From Septoria linicola (taxonomy: Eukaryota > Ascomycota > Dothideomycetes > Mycosphaerellales > Mycosphaerellaceae): a stretch of DNA of 64,000 bases. Positions within the stretch are counted from its first letter, which is position 1, and every line of letters starts with the position of its first letter. The stretch is from positions 1,674,001 through 1,738,000 of the forward strand of contig CP099418.1 in assembly GCA_024114885.1 (NCBI GenBank), written 5' to 3'. Position numbers and translations under genes: made by a program. The notes beneath the pieces were generated by a model. That model did not search any database, was not told the DNA's origin, and saw only the letters and a program-made list of their open reading frames with translations. Positions 1 to 11,546 of the stretch are shown here, piece by piece.

Positions 1-1188
1 GCATAGAACTGGGACGGCACCACCGTATACCACACTCGCCGTCGAAGCTGGCAAAGCCTCCATCATGTTGGCAATGCAGCGGCAGGCGAGCAGCATGATC
101 TCAGGATTCTCCTCGCCCGTGAACTCATTTGGTTGCATCAAGTTGACGAGCTCCTTCACGTATTGATCAGGAGCAAAGTGTCCGGCCAAATTGTCCTCGT
201 TTGAGATCAGCAGGAGCTCTGAAAGCTCTTGGAGCGCAATCATCTGAATCGAGGGATCTTCTTTGGTCCGCAGCTGTTCCAAGATGTTTCGCAACCGACT
301 GTGAGTGCCGGAAACGATTCCGCTTAGAGCTCTCAAGCTGCTTGACAATCCAGCATGGCCTCCAAAGCGAGAGAGGTAGCCTGCGGCGAAAGGATCATCT
401 CCACGGTTCAAAGCATCAAGCTCATCTTGGGCGCTCAATCCGTGATCCAACGCAGAAGGGTGATCAGTACCGTCCGCTCCCAGCTCAGCATCCTGACGAG
501 CAGTCTCATCTTCCCCAAGGCTCTCAATTGGCTCTGCGGACTTTTGCTCTGCATCTTTCATGACCACATCGTGATCTTTTCTAGAGCCTTTCCTAGATTT
601 TCTGCTTGATGTGGCAGGTGCTGTGGACGTTGCTTCTGGTAGTGAGTCAGCAGCTGGAGTGACAGCCGTTGATGTATGTGTCTGACCTTCTTTGGACTTG
701 CGTCGACTCGATTTGCGACGCGAGGAGTCACGCGGGACTTGCTGTGGTGATGTGTCGGCGGATGAACCAGAGTTTGGTCTAATCTTGTCAGCTCTATCTC
801 GACGAACGGGCTTGACGGGTGTAGCAGACCCAGTGCTTGACATCACGGCGGCTGCCGCCCGCTTCCCTCGCTTCGGTGCCGCCTCGATAGATGAAGGTGC
901 AAGGTCAGGCTCTGTTGGCTGCTCTGTCGAGTCGATCTGAGCGTTGCCTCGCGGACGCTTAGTTTTGCGTTGCTCGCGAGCGGTCGGAGGCGAAGATTCG
1001 GCGGGAGCCTTGCGCTTGCGTGGTACAGGCGTGGTACGAGTGGTGGTAGGAGGTTGCTGTGCGGGGAGAGCAGCCGCGTCGGTGGGTGCGGTGGAAGGCG
1101 AATTGGAGGCGGCGGTGGTGCTGTTGTCGAGATTCTCGGCGTGCAGCCTCGCTGTCGCGGAGCGCGTTACTCGTTGGCTTTGAGGCAT
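1..1188 (-). CDS. UFD4: HECT-type E3 ubiquitin ligase UFD4/TRIP12-like, N-terminal part
   Basis: The frame is open for 396 codons from the ATG at 1188 to the window edge, so the C-terminal HECT domain lies outside. The first ~230 residues are low complexity and rich in Ser, Pro, Thr and Lys/Arg, with NLS-like basic clusters near residues 50-75. From about residue 279 the protein becomes helical, starting at FGGHAGLSSSLRAL and passing through IQMIALQELSELLLISNED to LLACRCIANMMEALP. This matches the armadillo-like region of TRIP12/Ufd4, where the same short motifs occur before an acidic spacer. Ufd4 works in the ubiquitin-fusion degradation and N-degron pathways in nucleus and cytosol. No intron is needed in the visible part. 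The assignment rests on remembered similarity of the ARM region; the HECT domain cannot be checked here. Confidence 0.85.
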   Translation of the reverse strand, partial: MPQSQRVTRSATARLHAENLDNSTTAASNSPSTAPTDAAALPAQQPPTTTRTTPVPRKRKAPAESSPPTAREQRKTKRPRGNAQIDSTEQPTEPDLAPSSIEAAPKRGKRAAAAVMSSTGSATPVKPVRRDRADKIRPNSGSSADTSPQQVPRDSSRRKSSRRKSKEGQTHTSTAVTPAADSLPEATSTAPATSSRKSRKGSRKDHDVVMKDAEQKSAEPIESLGEDETARQDAELGADGTDHPSALDHGLSAQDELDALNRGDDPFAAGYLSRFGGHAGLSSSLRALSGIVSGTHSRLRNILEQLRTKEDPSIQMIALQELSELLLISNEDNLAGHFAPDQYVKELVNLMQPNEFTGEENPEIMLLACRCIANMMEALPASTASVVYGGAVPVLC

Positions 1189-2224
1189 GAGAGTCAGACT
1201 GAGGATGCAAAGACGAGGTAAGGTGACTGAAAAGAGAGCACAAGTGGAGGGCAGCTGCTATCTGCAGTGTCCAGTCGAGATGTGCACACTGCTGTGGTTT
1301 TGATGTTGCGAGCGACGGCAGTTGCAGCAGCTGCAGAGCAGAACAAGGCAGCGCAGAGCAGTGCAGAGTAATGTCGGCAGGCAGGCAGACAACTGTGGTC
1401 GCGCAGTGGCAGCGGCGGAGTTGAAGTCCGCTCTAAAGTCGACTATGATGGAGCACTGGCAGGTCGCGGCGGAGAACGAGCGAGCAAGCGGTCGTACCTG
1501 GTGATGGAGGGGTGAGAGTGATTGTTATTGTTATTGTGATCGTTGGGCGGCGAATGGAGAGAATAATCAGAGGTGCTGTTGTTCATGTCCATCCATGAAT
1601 CGCCCCATCGGTATTGACTTGTAGAGTGGAGCGTGTCGTGTCGTTGTGGGTGCTTCGGTGTCGTGGCGCGTGCGAGAGCGCGTGTTGAGCGAGTGAGGAA
1701 GGCGTGGTTCGGAGACTGTGAATGGAAAGAGAGTCGCCGGCCAGCAGCGAAATCAGACGTGACGGGACAGGCGACGTCGATGGTGGAATGGGCGCGTGTG
1801 CATGCTCTATCGGCGGCGATGAAGGTGGAACTCTCACTTGCGGTCGTCGAAGCCCTATGGCGTATGTTCGACCACTCTCAGGCAACAATCGATTCTAAGG
1901 CCATCATGGTCGCCCTCTTTCGCTCATGTCACACGCACACTGTCAAAAACGCACAAGTAGCTGTATGTTCTGCTGTAGCAAGGACTATAACCTGTGCCAT
2001 TATAACTTTGCGTTGGTCTGTCAAGACGTGGCTGCCGTTGCCTTGTGTGGCATGAGGAAGCATGAAATTGGTCAAGTGTTGCTGAAGACTAACTAGCACC
2101 TCTATCTTCCAACGTAGTGTGTTTGCAGCGATCGTAGCATCTATCATGCTCGCACCCCGTGCGGCGGTTCGAGTGAGGATCGCATATCATTCTGGTAGTT
2201 CACCCAACTCCGCTATCATCTGCG
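1189..2224. other. Intergenic, 5' side of UFD4
   Basis: The first part is the probable 5' leader and promoter of UFD4, with purine-rich and CAG-rich low complexity between about 1310 and 1400. Short open frames on both strands (for example 1633-2055 +) have no recognisable protein signature and are probably chance. No RNA gene was recognised. Confidence 0.5.
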
Positions 2225-2368
2225 ATGGCCCAATCTGCTTCTCTTGGTGGCTTATTCGTTGACATGAATCAGCAGACCAAGCCGGTCAAGTCCACCTATG
2301 TGGAGGGGTCAACAATTATCCAGCATCGGACTGCATTGCACGACTCCGCTCGTAGAAACAGCTGGTGA
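2225..2368 (+). CDS. Short ORF or first exon upstream of the LAMTOR2-like gene
   Basis: A 47-codon ATG frame with coding-like composition starts MAQSASLGGLFVDMNQQTKP and ends in ...RRNSW, with the stop overlapping a GTGAGT splice-donor-like site at 2365. It could be an upstream ORF of the LAMTOR2 gene, the first exon of a small separate gene, or an N-terminal exon of the LAMTOR2 gene (a weaker GTAGAA donor joined to the CAG before 2613 would be in frame). I do not recognise the peptide. Transcript data are needed to choose. Confidence 0.35.
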   Translation: MAQSASLGGLFVDMNQQTKPVKSTYVEGSTIIQHRTALHDSARRNSW

Positions 2369-2621
2369 GTTGAGTCTTCATTTTATGTAGTACTGCAGCT
2401 GTAGAAGTAGAAGACGCAGCCGCCAAGGCAGATAGACTAAACCAATTTCGGTCGCGCGGATCTTCATGGCGCTGAATCTGCGAGCGGCGAAGAACACGTC
2501 CATAGGCAAGTTACAACATATCCTTAATGCTTGCAAATCACTGATTACTCAGTCGCCCTTCTGGAGATCCATAGCATGACAGTCTGACTTCTTGTCGTTG
2601 ACGACGCAATCAGGTGGCAGA

Positions 2622-3212
2622 ATGCTCAACTCCAAGGGAATTAACGAGTTGCTGTCGCGCAACCGTGATGACAGACTATGCAAGCGGTGGTACCTCATGA
2701 CACCAAATGGCACTTTATTGGCGTACAGCCAGCCTGTGGACATTAATGATTTGCGGAGACAAGCTGCAATCGCCGCAATTAGTTGGCAAGAACATCAGCA
2801 CCCGGACGCTCGCGGCGACGACGAAGCAGATTTCACTGGCGAGATTCGTGAGGATGTGCAAGTGCGGCAGAATCCCTTGCATGTTCTGATTATAGAGTCG
2901 GAGACGTCAAACATCATCATGCGCCAGATCCAGGAACAACTCTTGCTAGTACTGGAAGGCGGTGTGCCTCCACGACGCGCAGCATTCGTGAAATCTATCA
3001 CTGCTGAAGGCATGAACGGTGTTCGACTGCAGTCGGGACAGGGAGAGCGAGGGACTGATGTCACTTCGAGCACAGCATCGGACACGAACGTGAGCAAAGT
3101 TGCAGCGAACGTGCTGAAGCTCCAACGCAAGAAGCTCGATGCGCTGGCCGACGTTGTCCTCGGCGATTTCCAGGCCACTGGCTTTCGAATGCCTCAAGAT
3201 ACTGTGTTTTAA
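2622..3212 (+). CDS. Roadblock/LC7 protein, LAMTOR2-like Ragulator subunit
   Basis: The first ATG of the frame gives 196 residues. The N-terminus MLNSKGINELLSR and then LMTPNGTLLAYSQP and IAAISWQEH follow the layout of human LAMTOR2/p14 (MLRPKAL..., LLAYSG, AAIASNIW). A roadblock fold with LAMTOR3-like partners on the vacuolar membrane, scaffolding Rag GTPases for TORC1, is the family role. The protein is longer than the ~125-residue animal form: it has an acidic insert near residues 65-75 and an extended Ser/Thr-containing loop near residues 140-160 before a final helix. The frame stays open upstream without ATG to 2592. The stop lies only ~150 bp before the PGDH reading frame on the same strand. 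A LAMTOR1-like gene is present at 24.8 kb. Family-level call is fairly good; subunit identity is inference. Confidence 0.7.
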   Translation: MLNSKGINELLSRNRDDRLCKRWYLMTPNGTLLAYSQPVDINDLRRQAAIAAISWQEHQHPDARGDDEADFTGEIREDVQVRQNPLHVLIIESETSNIIMRQIQEQLLLVLEGGVPPRRAAFVKSITAEGMNGVRLQSGQGERGTDVTSSTASDTNVSKVAANVLKLQRKKLDALADVVLGDFQATGFRMPQDTVF

Positions 3213-3366
3213 CAGACGCTGATGGCACATTGGCATCGGAGCTGTCTCTGTCGAAGAGCCTGCTCAGCTTTCAAGGACATATTGATTCATCCGTGCCAGC
3301 TCCAGCTTGCGGTCTTGCGGGGTGAACCCTTTGTGGGTGACACAATGTGGGGTGAGCTCTCATGCA

Positions 3367-5602
3367 ATGCTCATGGGGCTGGGTTTGACTTTCGAGCTGC
3401 ATGCTCTTCGCACGCGGGTACCTCGAGCACTTGCGACGTGGGTAGCTGCCGGCATCGCTCCTCACAAAAATCGCCAACGAACTGGAATCGACAACTTGTG
3501 GACACATATACCTGCAGCAAGCACCTCCAATAACATATCCTTCTGGCATTCACTCTCGTCTTCTCCGGTGCCTATCATTCCACAGGCACAGTTCGCCAAT
3601 GGCGACTCGAGACCAAAAGTACTCATCCCCGAGAAGGTCTCACCCGACGGCCTCAAGCTGCTGCAGGCCTCTCTCGATGTACATGAGAAAAAGGGACTCA
3701 GTGCGGATCAATTGGAAGAGATTATTGGCGACTATGAAGCCCTTATCGTCAGATCGGAGACTAAAGTGACCGCATCTCTCCTGGCGGCCGGCAAGAAATT
3801 GTATGAATTGTTCCAGAGTATTGCACATAGAAACGCTCACTAACATACATTGCCTGATCAAGACGCGTGGTTGCTCGTGCAGGAGGTACTGCTCATGTCA
3901 CAACAGCTACAGGACTGTGCTAATAATTATATAGTTGGAGTCGATAATGTTGATCTCGAAGCAGTGAGTTTTATCAATTCCAAGGCACATATTTCCTACG
4001 ATAGCTGACGAGGCAGGCCACAAAACTTGGAATCATAGTGATCAACAGTCCTCAGGGTAATATCAACGCTGCTGCTGAGCATTCTATCGCATTGATGATG
4101 GCGGTCGCTCGCAACATTGGTGCGGCTTCAATCTCCATCAAATCTGGCAAGTGGGAACGCAGTAAGCTCGTGGGAGTTGAGGTCAAGGGCAAGACGTGTG
4201 AGTATGCCTCCGGCGATCAGTACTTGTGTACACCTTCCAGGCGACTACTGATGTGCTTCTAGTGGGCGTTTTGGGACTTGGCAAGGTTGGTCTAACTGTG
4301 GCCCGCGCTGCCGGAGGACTGGGAATGAATTTAGTAGCGTACGATCCTTACGCCAATGTCACCGCAGCCGCAGCCGCGAATGTCGAGCTCGTTGATTCTC
4401 TTGATGAGTTACTGGAGCAAGCCGACTTCCTGACGATACACACCCCAATGATCGCCAGCACGAAAGGTATGATTGGTCTCTCTGAGCTCTCCAAGATGAA
4501 GAAGACAGCCCGTGTCCTCAATGTGGCCCGTGGAGGTATTATTGATGAAGCAGCCCTTCTAGAGGCACTGGAGACCGGCGTGATTGCGGGCGCAGGTGTG
4601 GATGTTTTCACTTCTGAGCCTCCAAAAGAGGGTGACACGGCTTCGAAGCTGATCAATCACCCAAACGTCGTGGCCACACCTCACTTAGGCGCCTCGACCG
4701 TGGAAGCCCAAGAAAACGTGTCGATCGATGTTTGCGAGCAATGTCTTTCGATTCTTTCTGGGCAGCTTCCACGAAGCGCGGTTAACGCCCCGATCATCCT
4801 CGCCGAGGAGTTCCGCACTCTTGCTCCTTTCGTGGCGCTCTTGGAGAAGATGGGCTCCCTTTACACTCAGCACTTCGGGCCCTCAAATTCCGCTCAACGC
4901 CTGCGCACGACTTTCGATCTTACATACGAAGGTACCTTGGCAAGCACGAACACTACCAAACCGCTGTTCGCAGCACTCATCAAAGGCCTGCTGCAGCCAA
5001 TCACAGCCGCCGAAAACACTAACATCAATATCGTCAACGCCGAACTTGTGGCGAAAGAGCGTGGAATCTTTGTCAACGAGAACAGGGCAAGGGAGAAGGT
5101 CGAAGGCTCGGAAGGTTACGCTGCCTCAGTAACTCTGCGTGCTCGCCATGATCCCCGATCACCATCCGCAAGCCGGACTAGGCCAGAAGTCGAGCGTACC
5201 TCCACTGGAAGAGTCAAGAAGCTGGAGGATCACGTAATCAGCGGATTTGTCTCAAACAATACGCCCTACATCTCTCGCCTTGGTCGCTTCAGCACACAGT
5301 TCGTGCCCGAAGGCACTTTGCTTATCTGCCGAAACTATGACTCACCCGGCAAGATCGGCACTGTGGGCGGACGACTGGGTCTTGCTGGTGTCAATATCAA
5401 GTTCATGAGTGTTGCTCCGATCGACGATGGTAAGCCGCCTGTTGCTGCAGAGCCTGCAACTAGTGGCGCTGTGGGGAAACATGGCAAAGAGAACGAAGCA
5501 TTAATGATCCTTGGAGTTGATCGTGCCATCGATGATGCTGTCAAGCAGGATCTGCTCAACGAACAAGGCGTTTTCGAGGTAGCAGTTGTCGCTTTGGACT
5601 GA
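3367..5602 (+). CDS. serA: D-3-phosphoglycerate dehydrogenase, long ACT-domain form
   Basis: This enzyme oxidises 3-phosphoglycerate with NAD+ in the first committed step of serine synthesis. Exons inferred: 3367-3800, 3863-3885, 3935-3963, 4017-4197, 4263-5602; all junctions keep frame (KKL-RVVARAG-VGVDNVDLEA-ATKLGI and KGKT-LGVLGLGKVG). Visible motifs are GLGKVG for NAD binding near residue 226, NVARGG carrying the catalytic Arg, TPHLGAS with the catalytic His, then an intervening domain and a C-terminal ACT domain (GTLLICRNYDSPGKIG ... LMILGVD). Two exons are only 23 and 29 nt. The start is uncertain: PGDH similarity begins at PKVLIPEKV, about 85 residues after the first in-frame ATG at 3367, and the total of 668 residues is long for the ~600-residue family. 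A pyrimidine-rich stretch ending ...ccacag at 3583 looks like an acceptor, so the true first exon may lie elsewhere. Confidence 0.9.
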
Positions 5603-6386
5603 AGGACATGCGACATTCAACGACAGAAAGGAAACAGGATGATCCAACACAACGGGTTCAGTAGCAATATATCTAGACAAGACAGTGATGACTCGAGCTT
5701 AAAAATGAGGCTGGTCTGCCAGTCTCCTCTGGCATGGCATCTCCTTCCGAATCAGCGGCCGTCTGGCCAGCCTGGAACTCATGTATCACTCGAGAAGTTT
5801 CGCATGAGAAGGTAACTACCCAGCAGGGCATGCGCTGATTGTAGCTCCATCAACTGAATGTAGCCCTGAACATGCTAAGCCTCTCTCGAGCGCCATCGCT
5901 GTCACTGTTACAAAGAGAACGCTTCAGCTGAAGCTCTCTTGTGAGAGTTGCCATCTGTCCTTCTCAAGAGACTAATTTCGTCCGAAGATGGCATTTCGCT
6001 CCTGGCTGGTGGTCGCCTCAGCGGCACAGTCACTACAGGTCTACGGAGGCATCGTGGCAAGTGGGACATAGAAGACGGCAAAAGTGACAGCTTGAGTGAT
6101 GTACACCCCCAGTGGCACCAAGCCACTTTTACTCTTACCGATCAATCTCTACTGACAACAGTAACGTTTCTACAGTCCGCTTGTCACGCAGGTGGCATGG
6201 TCGTCGGGAATTCTTGGAGAGGAGATCAGAAGTGTCACTTAGGGACGGTTCAGGTAATTTGGTTGCACATGTTTCATTCGCAAGCTTTCTCTGTCTATGG
6301 CTAATGGCTCGCCGCAGCGCAGCCGCGCTCAAGGTGGCACGGCCGGCGACATCTTGCAGAGAAGCGACGACTTTGCAAAACAAACG
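5603..6386. other. Intergenic between two convergent genes
   Basis: 3' flanks of PGDH (+) and the unknown membrane protein (-). Open frames such as 5948-6304 show no family signature. Nothing else recognised. Confidence 0.5.
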
Positions 6387-7800
6387 CTACTCGAGCCAGT
6401 GTGGCAGCTTCTCCTCCAGCCCGTTCAACACCTGGTATGCTCTCTCCACTGGCGTGCCACGATAAATCGACTCTCGGCCCTCCTTCAGCTCGTCGTGCAG
6501 CACGGCCAACGTCTTGTTGAACATTGGGCCGCGCAGACCCATCCACTTCAGCTGGGAGCATATGACATCGTCTTTGTTGGCGCCGATGAGGCGAGCCCAG
6601 TTCTCGCTGTAGTAGGCGGAGATGAAGCCGAGTTTGTTGCCTAGGGCGATGTAGTGTACGCGTCTCGCTGTCGAAAGATAGCTGCCATCGCGGAGTTGAG
6701 CGCTGTCCATATCTGCGAAGTTCTTGAAAATGTTCTCTTTTGGATCTAGGAGCCATGTGCGGATCATGAAACCGGCTTCTCGTGTATCTTTGCACGCGCT
6801 GAGTGGGTTCGGAACGATGGTGGGGCCTGTGGTTGCTGCTGCTGCTTGAGGTGCGGGTTGTGGCGAAATGGTCTCGATGTGGCAGAGTGGGTCGGCCATT
6901 GGATCAGTGAGTAGCCAGCTGTATGTCGATGGGAAGTCGTAGGAGAAACGCTGAGAGAAGACATCGATGTAGTAGGCAGTACCAGATTGGGAGCGAGCAA
7001 AGAGGACACCAAACGCGACTCGTGCAATGACACCTGCGATTCTGCATGGCAGTCTGTCGAATGCTTCGCGCTCTTCGTCGTCGTCAGTCTTGGTGGTACT
7101 GGTGCGGCGTGCTTCTGCGTATCGTCTGCGGAATTCTTCTGCGGAAATGCCTTCTGTGGTGGTGGTGCTTGGTGGTGGTGCTGGTCTGGCACCCTGCCAC
7201 GCCGGCTGGACCGGTCGTGGGATGTTCTCCGTGGCTTGACTCTTTGGGCGATCCTCTTCGTCGTACCATCGAGTGGCGTGGATCTTGCGTGGCGGTGGAG
7301 ACAGTGGTGGGGAATGATGGTGCTCTTCAGGGGCAAAGAGAGCGAAAGCCGGACGGAGAACGAACAACACCAGCCAGACGAGGGTGGTGAACGGCCACAC
7401 CCCGTCGACAGCCAGGGACAAGATGAGTGAGCTCACGAAGAAGCCCGCACCGCGCAGCACAAGGTCGAAGTGAATGGCTGAGGACATGTGAGTTAGCATG
7501 TGTCTCTCGTGGTATCTCTGTGATACTCTTCGACTCAAAGCTAAAGCGGCTGGAGGGAGGGCAGCGTGGGTGGTGAAAGCGGTTGGAGCTAGACAGGACA
7601 AATTCTCTGTGGATCTGTTCGAAGCACGAGCGTATCGCCCGTCTGCTGGGCGGCGTAGTTGCTGAAGCTTTTACGGACATGCAAGGGACGGTGATATGCT
7701 TACCCGCCATGAGGATGCCGAGGAGGACGATCTTCGGCCAGCGATGATCCACCTCCAGGGCCCAGCGGAAGAAGGCTATCATCATTGTGATGATGTGCAT
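6387..7800 (-). CDS. Unknown membrane protein with cytosolic/lumenal tail
   Basis: Two exons are inferred: 7800-7704 and 7477-6387 (395 residues), joined at ILMA-AIHFDLVL with a GTAAGC donor and a CAG acceptor. The join extends a hydrophobic N-terminal half: residues ~20-85 contain two or three membrane segments (IVLLGILMAA, GAGFFVSSLILSLAV, FTTLVWLVLFVL). A Pro/Thr-rich linker and an acidic coiled stretch follow, then a globular C-terminal part that includes YYIDVFSQRFSYDFP and YYSENWARLIG. I do not recognise the family and assign no function. The continuity of the frame after splicing and balanced codon use support a real gene; the plus-strand frames in this interval are its shadows. Confidence 0.7.
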
Positions 7801-9940
7801 GGTGGTCTGTGGTTGTGATGTGACGAAGTGAAGTGAAGTGCCGTGCAGTGAGTGGGTGTGAGCAGTATGTGGTTTCTGTCGAGAAGAAAGATTCAGGTTT
7901 GCTCGCTGGAGAAATATTTATATGTTGACCGCATGAGTGTTGTGTATTGTGAGGAGTCCTACTGTAAGCATGTTTGCAACTTTGACAATAGTACGCATCG
8001 AAAGCCGTGGTTGGGGACAATAGCAGAATCTCTTCCCCATTGTCAGAGTGACAACTGGGATTTCTGCGCCTTGATTGTCTATAGGCGATTGCCATTGTTA
8101 ATTTTCTGCACAGTCAGTAGGCCAGCTCAGTGTCGACGACAATGGTATCCGCATGTCGACTGTGGACTTAGTCACGTTCATTCAGCAAGGTAAAGCGTTG
8201 TGGCGACGGCGCAGGAGCAGGACCATAGCTCTGAGGCCAGACCAACGGCTTGTGTCCGAAGGAATGGTGACAATATCTTCACGATCTTCTGTCTCGCGAT
8301 GTGGCCAAGACTGGAATTGTAGGCGACACTCGTGCCTTAGTCCTGCGCAGCGTCTTGCTTCACCGGAAGCTCAAGTATGCATCGCCACTTCACCTCAGCT
8401 ACTTCACCTCGTGCTCTTGCAGGATGATCATTCAGCAACGGCGTTGCACAAACAAGAAGTCGATGAAGCCGCATGCGCTCTTGCTCGTCGACCGCCATGT
8501 TGATGGTGTTTCGATCTGCGCGCGTCCTTAACGCGACACTTGCACGTTCGGCCAGTACCGATTAAGCAGACAGTCGGAAGATGGTCGTGATCTTGTCTTC
8601 GCTTCGTCACGTACGATACTGTCTGGGCCCTCTTTAGCATCTTCAACGCGCCCGCAGACATGGCCTTGCCAGATTCCTGCTGCTTCCTCACGCAATCCTC
8701 TCGAGCTGCGACATCGGGACAATCGCAGCTGTCGTCGCCCAGGACATGGCTACACAGAAATGATGGACGACGTTTCACGGACCAGCCACTGCACTTATAG
8801 TTGCTGCATGTGACCAGATCAGCGGTGCTCTAGCAACACTAGCGAAGTGTCTCGGTGTATGAACCAGATCCTGTGCTGCGTGAACGTGTCACTTAGCCGG
8901 CTGGATTCTCTGGCCGGAAGCGGTATGCCGCGGGCCACATGACTAGATGTGTGAGCCGCACGGGGCTCTGCAATCACAAATTGGGGGATGTGCACAGTAA
9001 GCGTGCTGGTCTTTGCCTGCTCCACGATGCTCTGTGCGACACGGGGCCGCCGGCAGCGCTTCTATTTGATGGAGTAGTCAGATTTCCGCCCTCCTAGTGT
9101 ACAGTCCAGATCTGCCGTGATAATGAACTTGCTGCATGGTGTGAAGGCCAAGCACGACACACTTTCGGTCCTCTGGACTAACTTAGTTAATTATAGGGCT
9201 GAACAGATCTCACGAACCTGCAGCGCCAAGAAACGCCGGATTACAGCAGCAGGGTCTCCACCGAAAGCAGACGAGAGAGATCTGCGAAAAGTCTTTGCAC
9301 GTGTTGTGGAGCTCGACATCACCTTGATATCCTCCAGGCTCTTATCTCTGACGGCTTTGAATCTTCCAGCGAGTCACTTCGTGAGGAAACATCCGGCAGT
9401 CCCACTTGTCGCAGTATCCGTTCTTCGCACCATCGACGCCAGATATGACTAACTAGTCCCGGTTCCACATCGCTCGTCTTCCACACCTGGTCCACGCTTC
9501 CAGACAAGCCTTGAAAGGGGTCCTCATCTGACGAAAAGTTCGCAGAGGCCCGAGATGTGTTTGGACGACGGGGTCGCGGTCCATCAAATTACACCCCAGA
9601 CCAACGCCTCCATCGCTGCGAGGTCCGTACAGTAATCGTCTAGACGTCTTTTTTCACCGTCTTTCTCTGCGGTGTCGGTCAGTCGGTCTTGCTGCTTCAA
9701 AAGGCTCAGTCGTGCTCGTCAGTCGCTTCTTCTGTTCTCTCTCTCATCTTTCCAGCTCTTCCTCATTCGCGCTTTCTTGCATTCATCGTTGCGCGCTTGA
9801 TTGCTTGACTACTTCTCACGAAAGGCCTGCTTTTCTACCCAACAGATCCTCGCACGTTTGAATTGCACTCTTGGATACGCCGATCAGCCTACATTACTAC
9901 GAAGCACCAGATCCGAAGACAACTACACACTTTCGACACA
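7801..9940. other. Gene-free interval with pyrimidine-rich leader before the SDR gene
   Basis: Short frames (7852-8193 +, 8428-8778 -, 9117-9452 +) look like chance openings without motifs. From about 9645 to 9790 the plus strand is strongly pyrimidine-rich (runs such as ttcttctgttctctctctc), typical of the core promoter/5' leader of well-expressed fungal genes, here the SDR at 9941. Confidence 0.45.
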
Positions 9941-11087
9941 ATGTTCGGCCGAACTGCTCTCAGAGCCGCCAGCCGAACGGTTTCACGGCCATCCTCTTTC
10001 ACACCTGTGATTTTCCGTGCGACATTCAAGTCATCAACAAAGGCTAGCGACCCTGAGGTGCCAGTCGTCTCCTACCGCAAGGGTGAGCGATCGGAGGCTA
10101 CAGTTCAGTATGAGGCTGGCAGCAACGGTCCAGTGAACCCACCAGGTGTCGACGAGACCAAAGCCGCTGTGCCTCTCAAGCAAGAGGCTTTGAAGCACTT
10201 GACGCCTACCCTCCAGAAATTCACGCTTCATGGCAAGGTAGCAGTCGTGACTGGGTATGTAACGATCGTGACACCACCTCCGCGCGTGCTGGGCTAACAC
10301 ATAGCAGTGGCGGCCGTGGTCTCGGCTTCAACATGGCGCAAGCATTGGCAGAATGCGGTGTCCGAGGAATTGCAATCATGGATGTGCAGCAAGAGCTTGG
10401 CGACAACGCGGCGAGAGAGCTCAGTGAGCAGACCGGCATCGATGTTCGTTTCTACAAGGTCGACGTCCGTGACGGTGATGCTATGACCCAGACCGTTCGA
10501 GATCTTACCGACTACTATGGCAGTGTCGACGTTCTGATCAACGCTGCTGGTATCGCAGAGTAAGTCATGCCAATTGAGGACTTTGCGAGTAAGACTAATC
10601 AATGCATAGCTCGAACATCAAGGCCGAGACCTACGACGCTGAGAAATTCCGTCGCCTAATTGACATCAACGTCACTGGCTGCTTCTTGACGGCACAAGCA
10701 GTCGGCCGTGAGATGATCCGCCTCGGCAAGGGTGGCAGCATCATCAACATTGCATCCATGTCTGGCAGCGTGGTCAACTATCCTCAAGAGCAATCCTGCT
10801 ACAACGCATCTAAGGCTGCTGTGGTACAGCTTACAAAGTCGCTGGCGGCCGAGTGGGCTCGTTACGGCATTCGCGTCAACTCCATCAGTCCAGGCTACAT
10901 GGACACTGCTTTGAACCGTGTCCCAGCTCTGGAGGCCCAAAAGCGCATCTGGATCGATCACACTCCCCAGAAGAGACTTGGTGCCGTTGACGACCTCAAC
11001 AACTTGGCCGTCTACTTGGCTAGCGAGGGATCTGCATTCATGACTGGCAACAACTGCCTCATTGATGGCGGCTACACTCTCTGGTAA
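9941..11087 (+). CDS. Short-chain dehydrogenase/reductase with mitochondrial-type N-terminus
   Basis: Exons 9941-10254, 10308-10559 and 10610-11087 give 347 residues. The first ~30 residues (MFGRTALRAASRTVSRPSSF) are Arg/Ser-rich without acids, as in mitochondrial presequences. A ~70-residue linker precedes the Rossmann fold. Motifs: TGGGRGLG near residue 103 for cofactor binding, NAAG, a catalytic Ser in IASMSGS near residue 239, and YNASK with Tyr ~253 and Lys ~257. The C-terminal SPGYMDT and IDGGYTLW resemble fungal polyol dehydrogenases of the arabinitol 2-dehydrogenase/mannitol dehydrogenase/sorbose reductase type, so a polyol-ketose reaction is the best guess; the substrate cannot be read from sequence. 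Junctions VVTG-GGRGLG and GIAD-SNIKAE keep frame. Confidence 0.87.
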
Positions 11088-11546
11088 ATTCGCAGCATTC
11101 TACACTTTGGCATGGCATGGCGTCTGGGCGCATCGACTTGGCGGGAAAAGCCTGAGATTTGTGAATGTACTTCAAGCGTGGCGCATCTCTGCACCGATAG
11201 ACATAGACGACGAGTCGCATAAGACCTAAGAGATATTAATGAGAAGAGGACGAGGTCCTTTACAATGTGTTCCTCGCAGTGGAAAGTCCAACCCTTTGCT
11301 TGTGGCTTGGCCTTGCGTTCCAGCAATTTGTGTCTACATTCTGCGCAACCCCCTTGCGAACTACGCGCTTCACCTGTGACAACAACGTACCAGTAGCGAT
11401 CTCGGCCGAGACGTGATACTTCGCTGCATCTTGCTGAATCCTACTCGTCTGCCTGCTAAGCTACCATTTGTGGTCAGCATCAAGAGAAATTTGGATCCGG
11501 GAGCCAGATCGATGAAAGGGCAGGATACATTAAGCATCAGCAAAAC
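11088..11546. other. Intergenic, promoter side of the aspartic protease
   Basis: Contains the SDR 3' flank and the protease 5' flank. No further feature recognised. Confidence 0.5.

Noticed and set aside
2160..2190. B-box-like ggttcgagt suggesting a tRNA
   Set aside because: The T-arm cannot pair and no A-box or acceptor stem is found.
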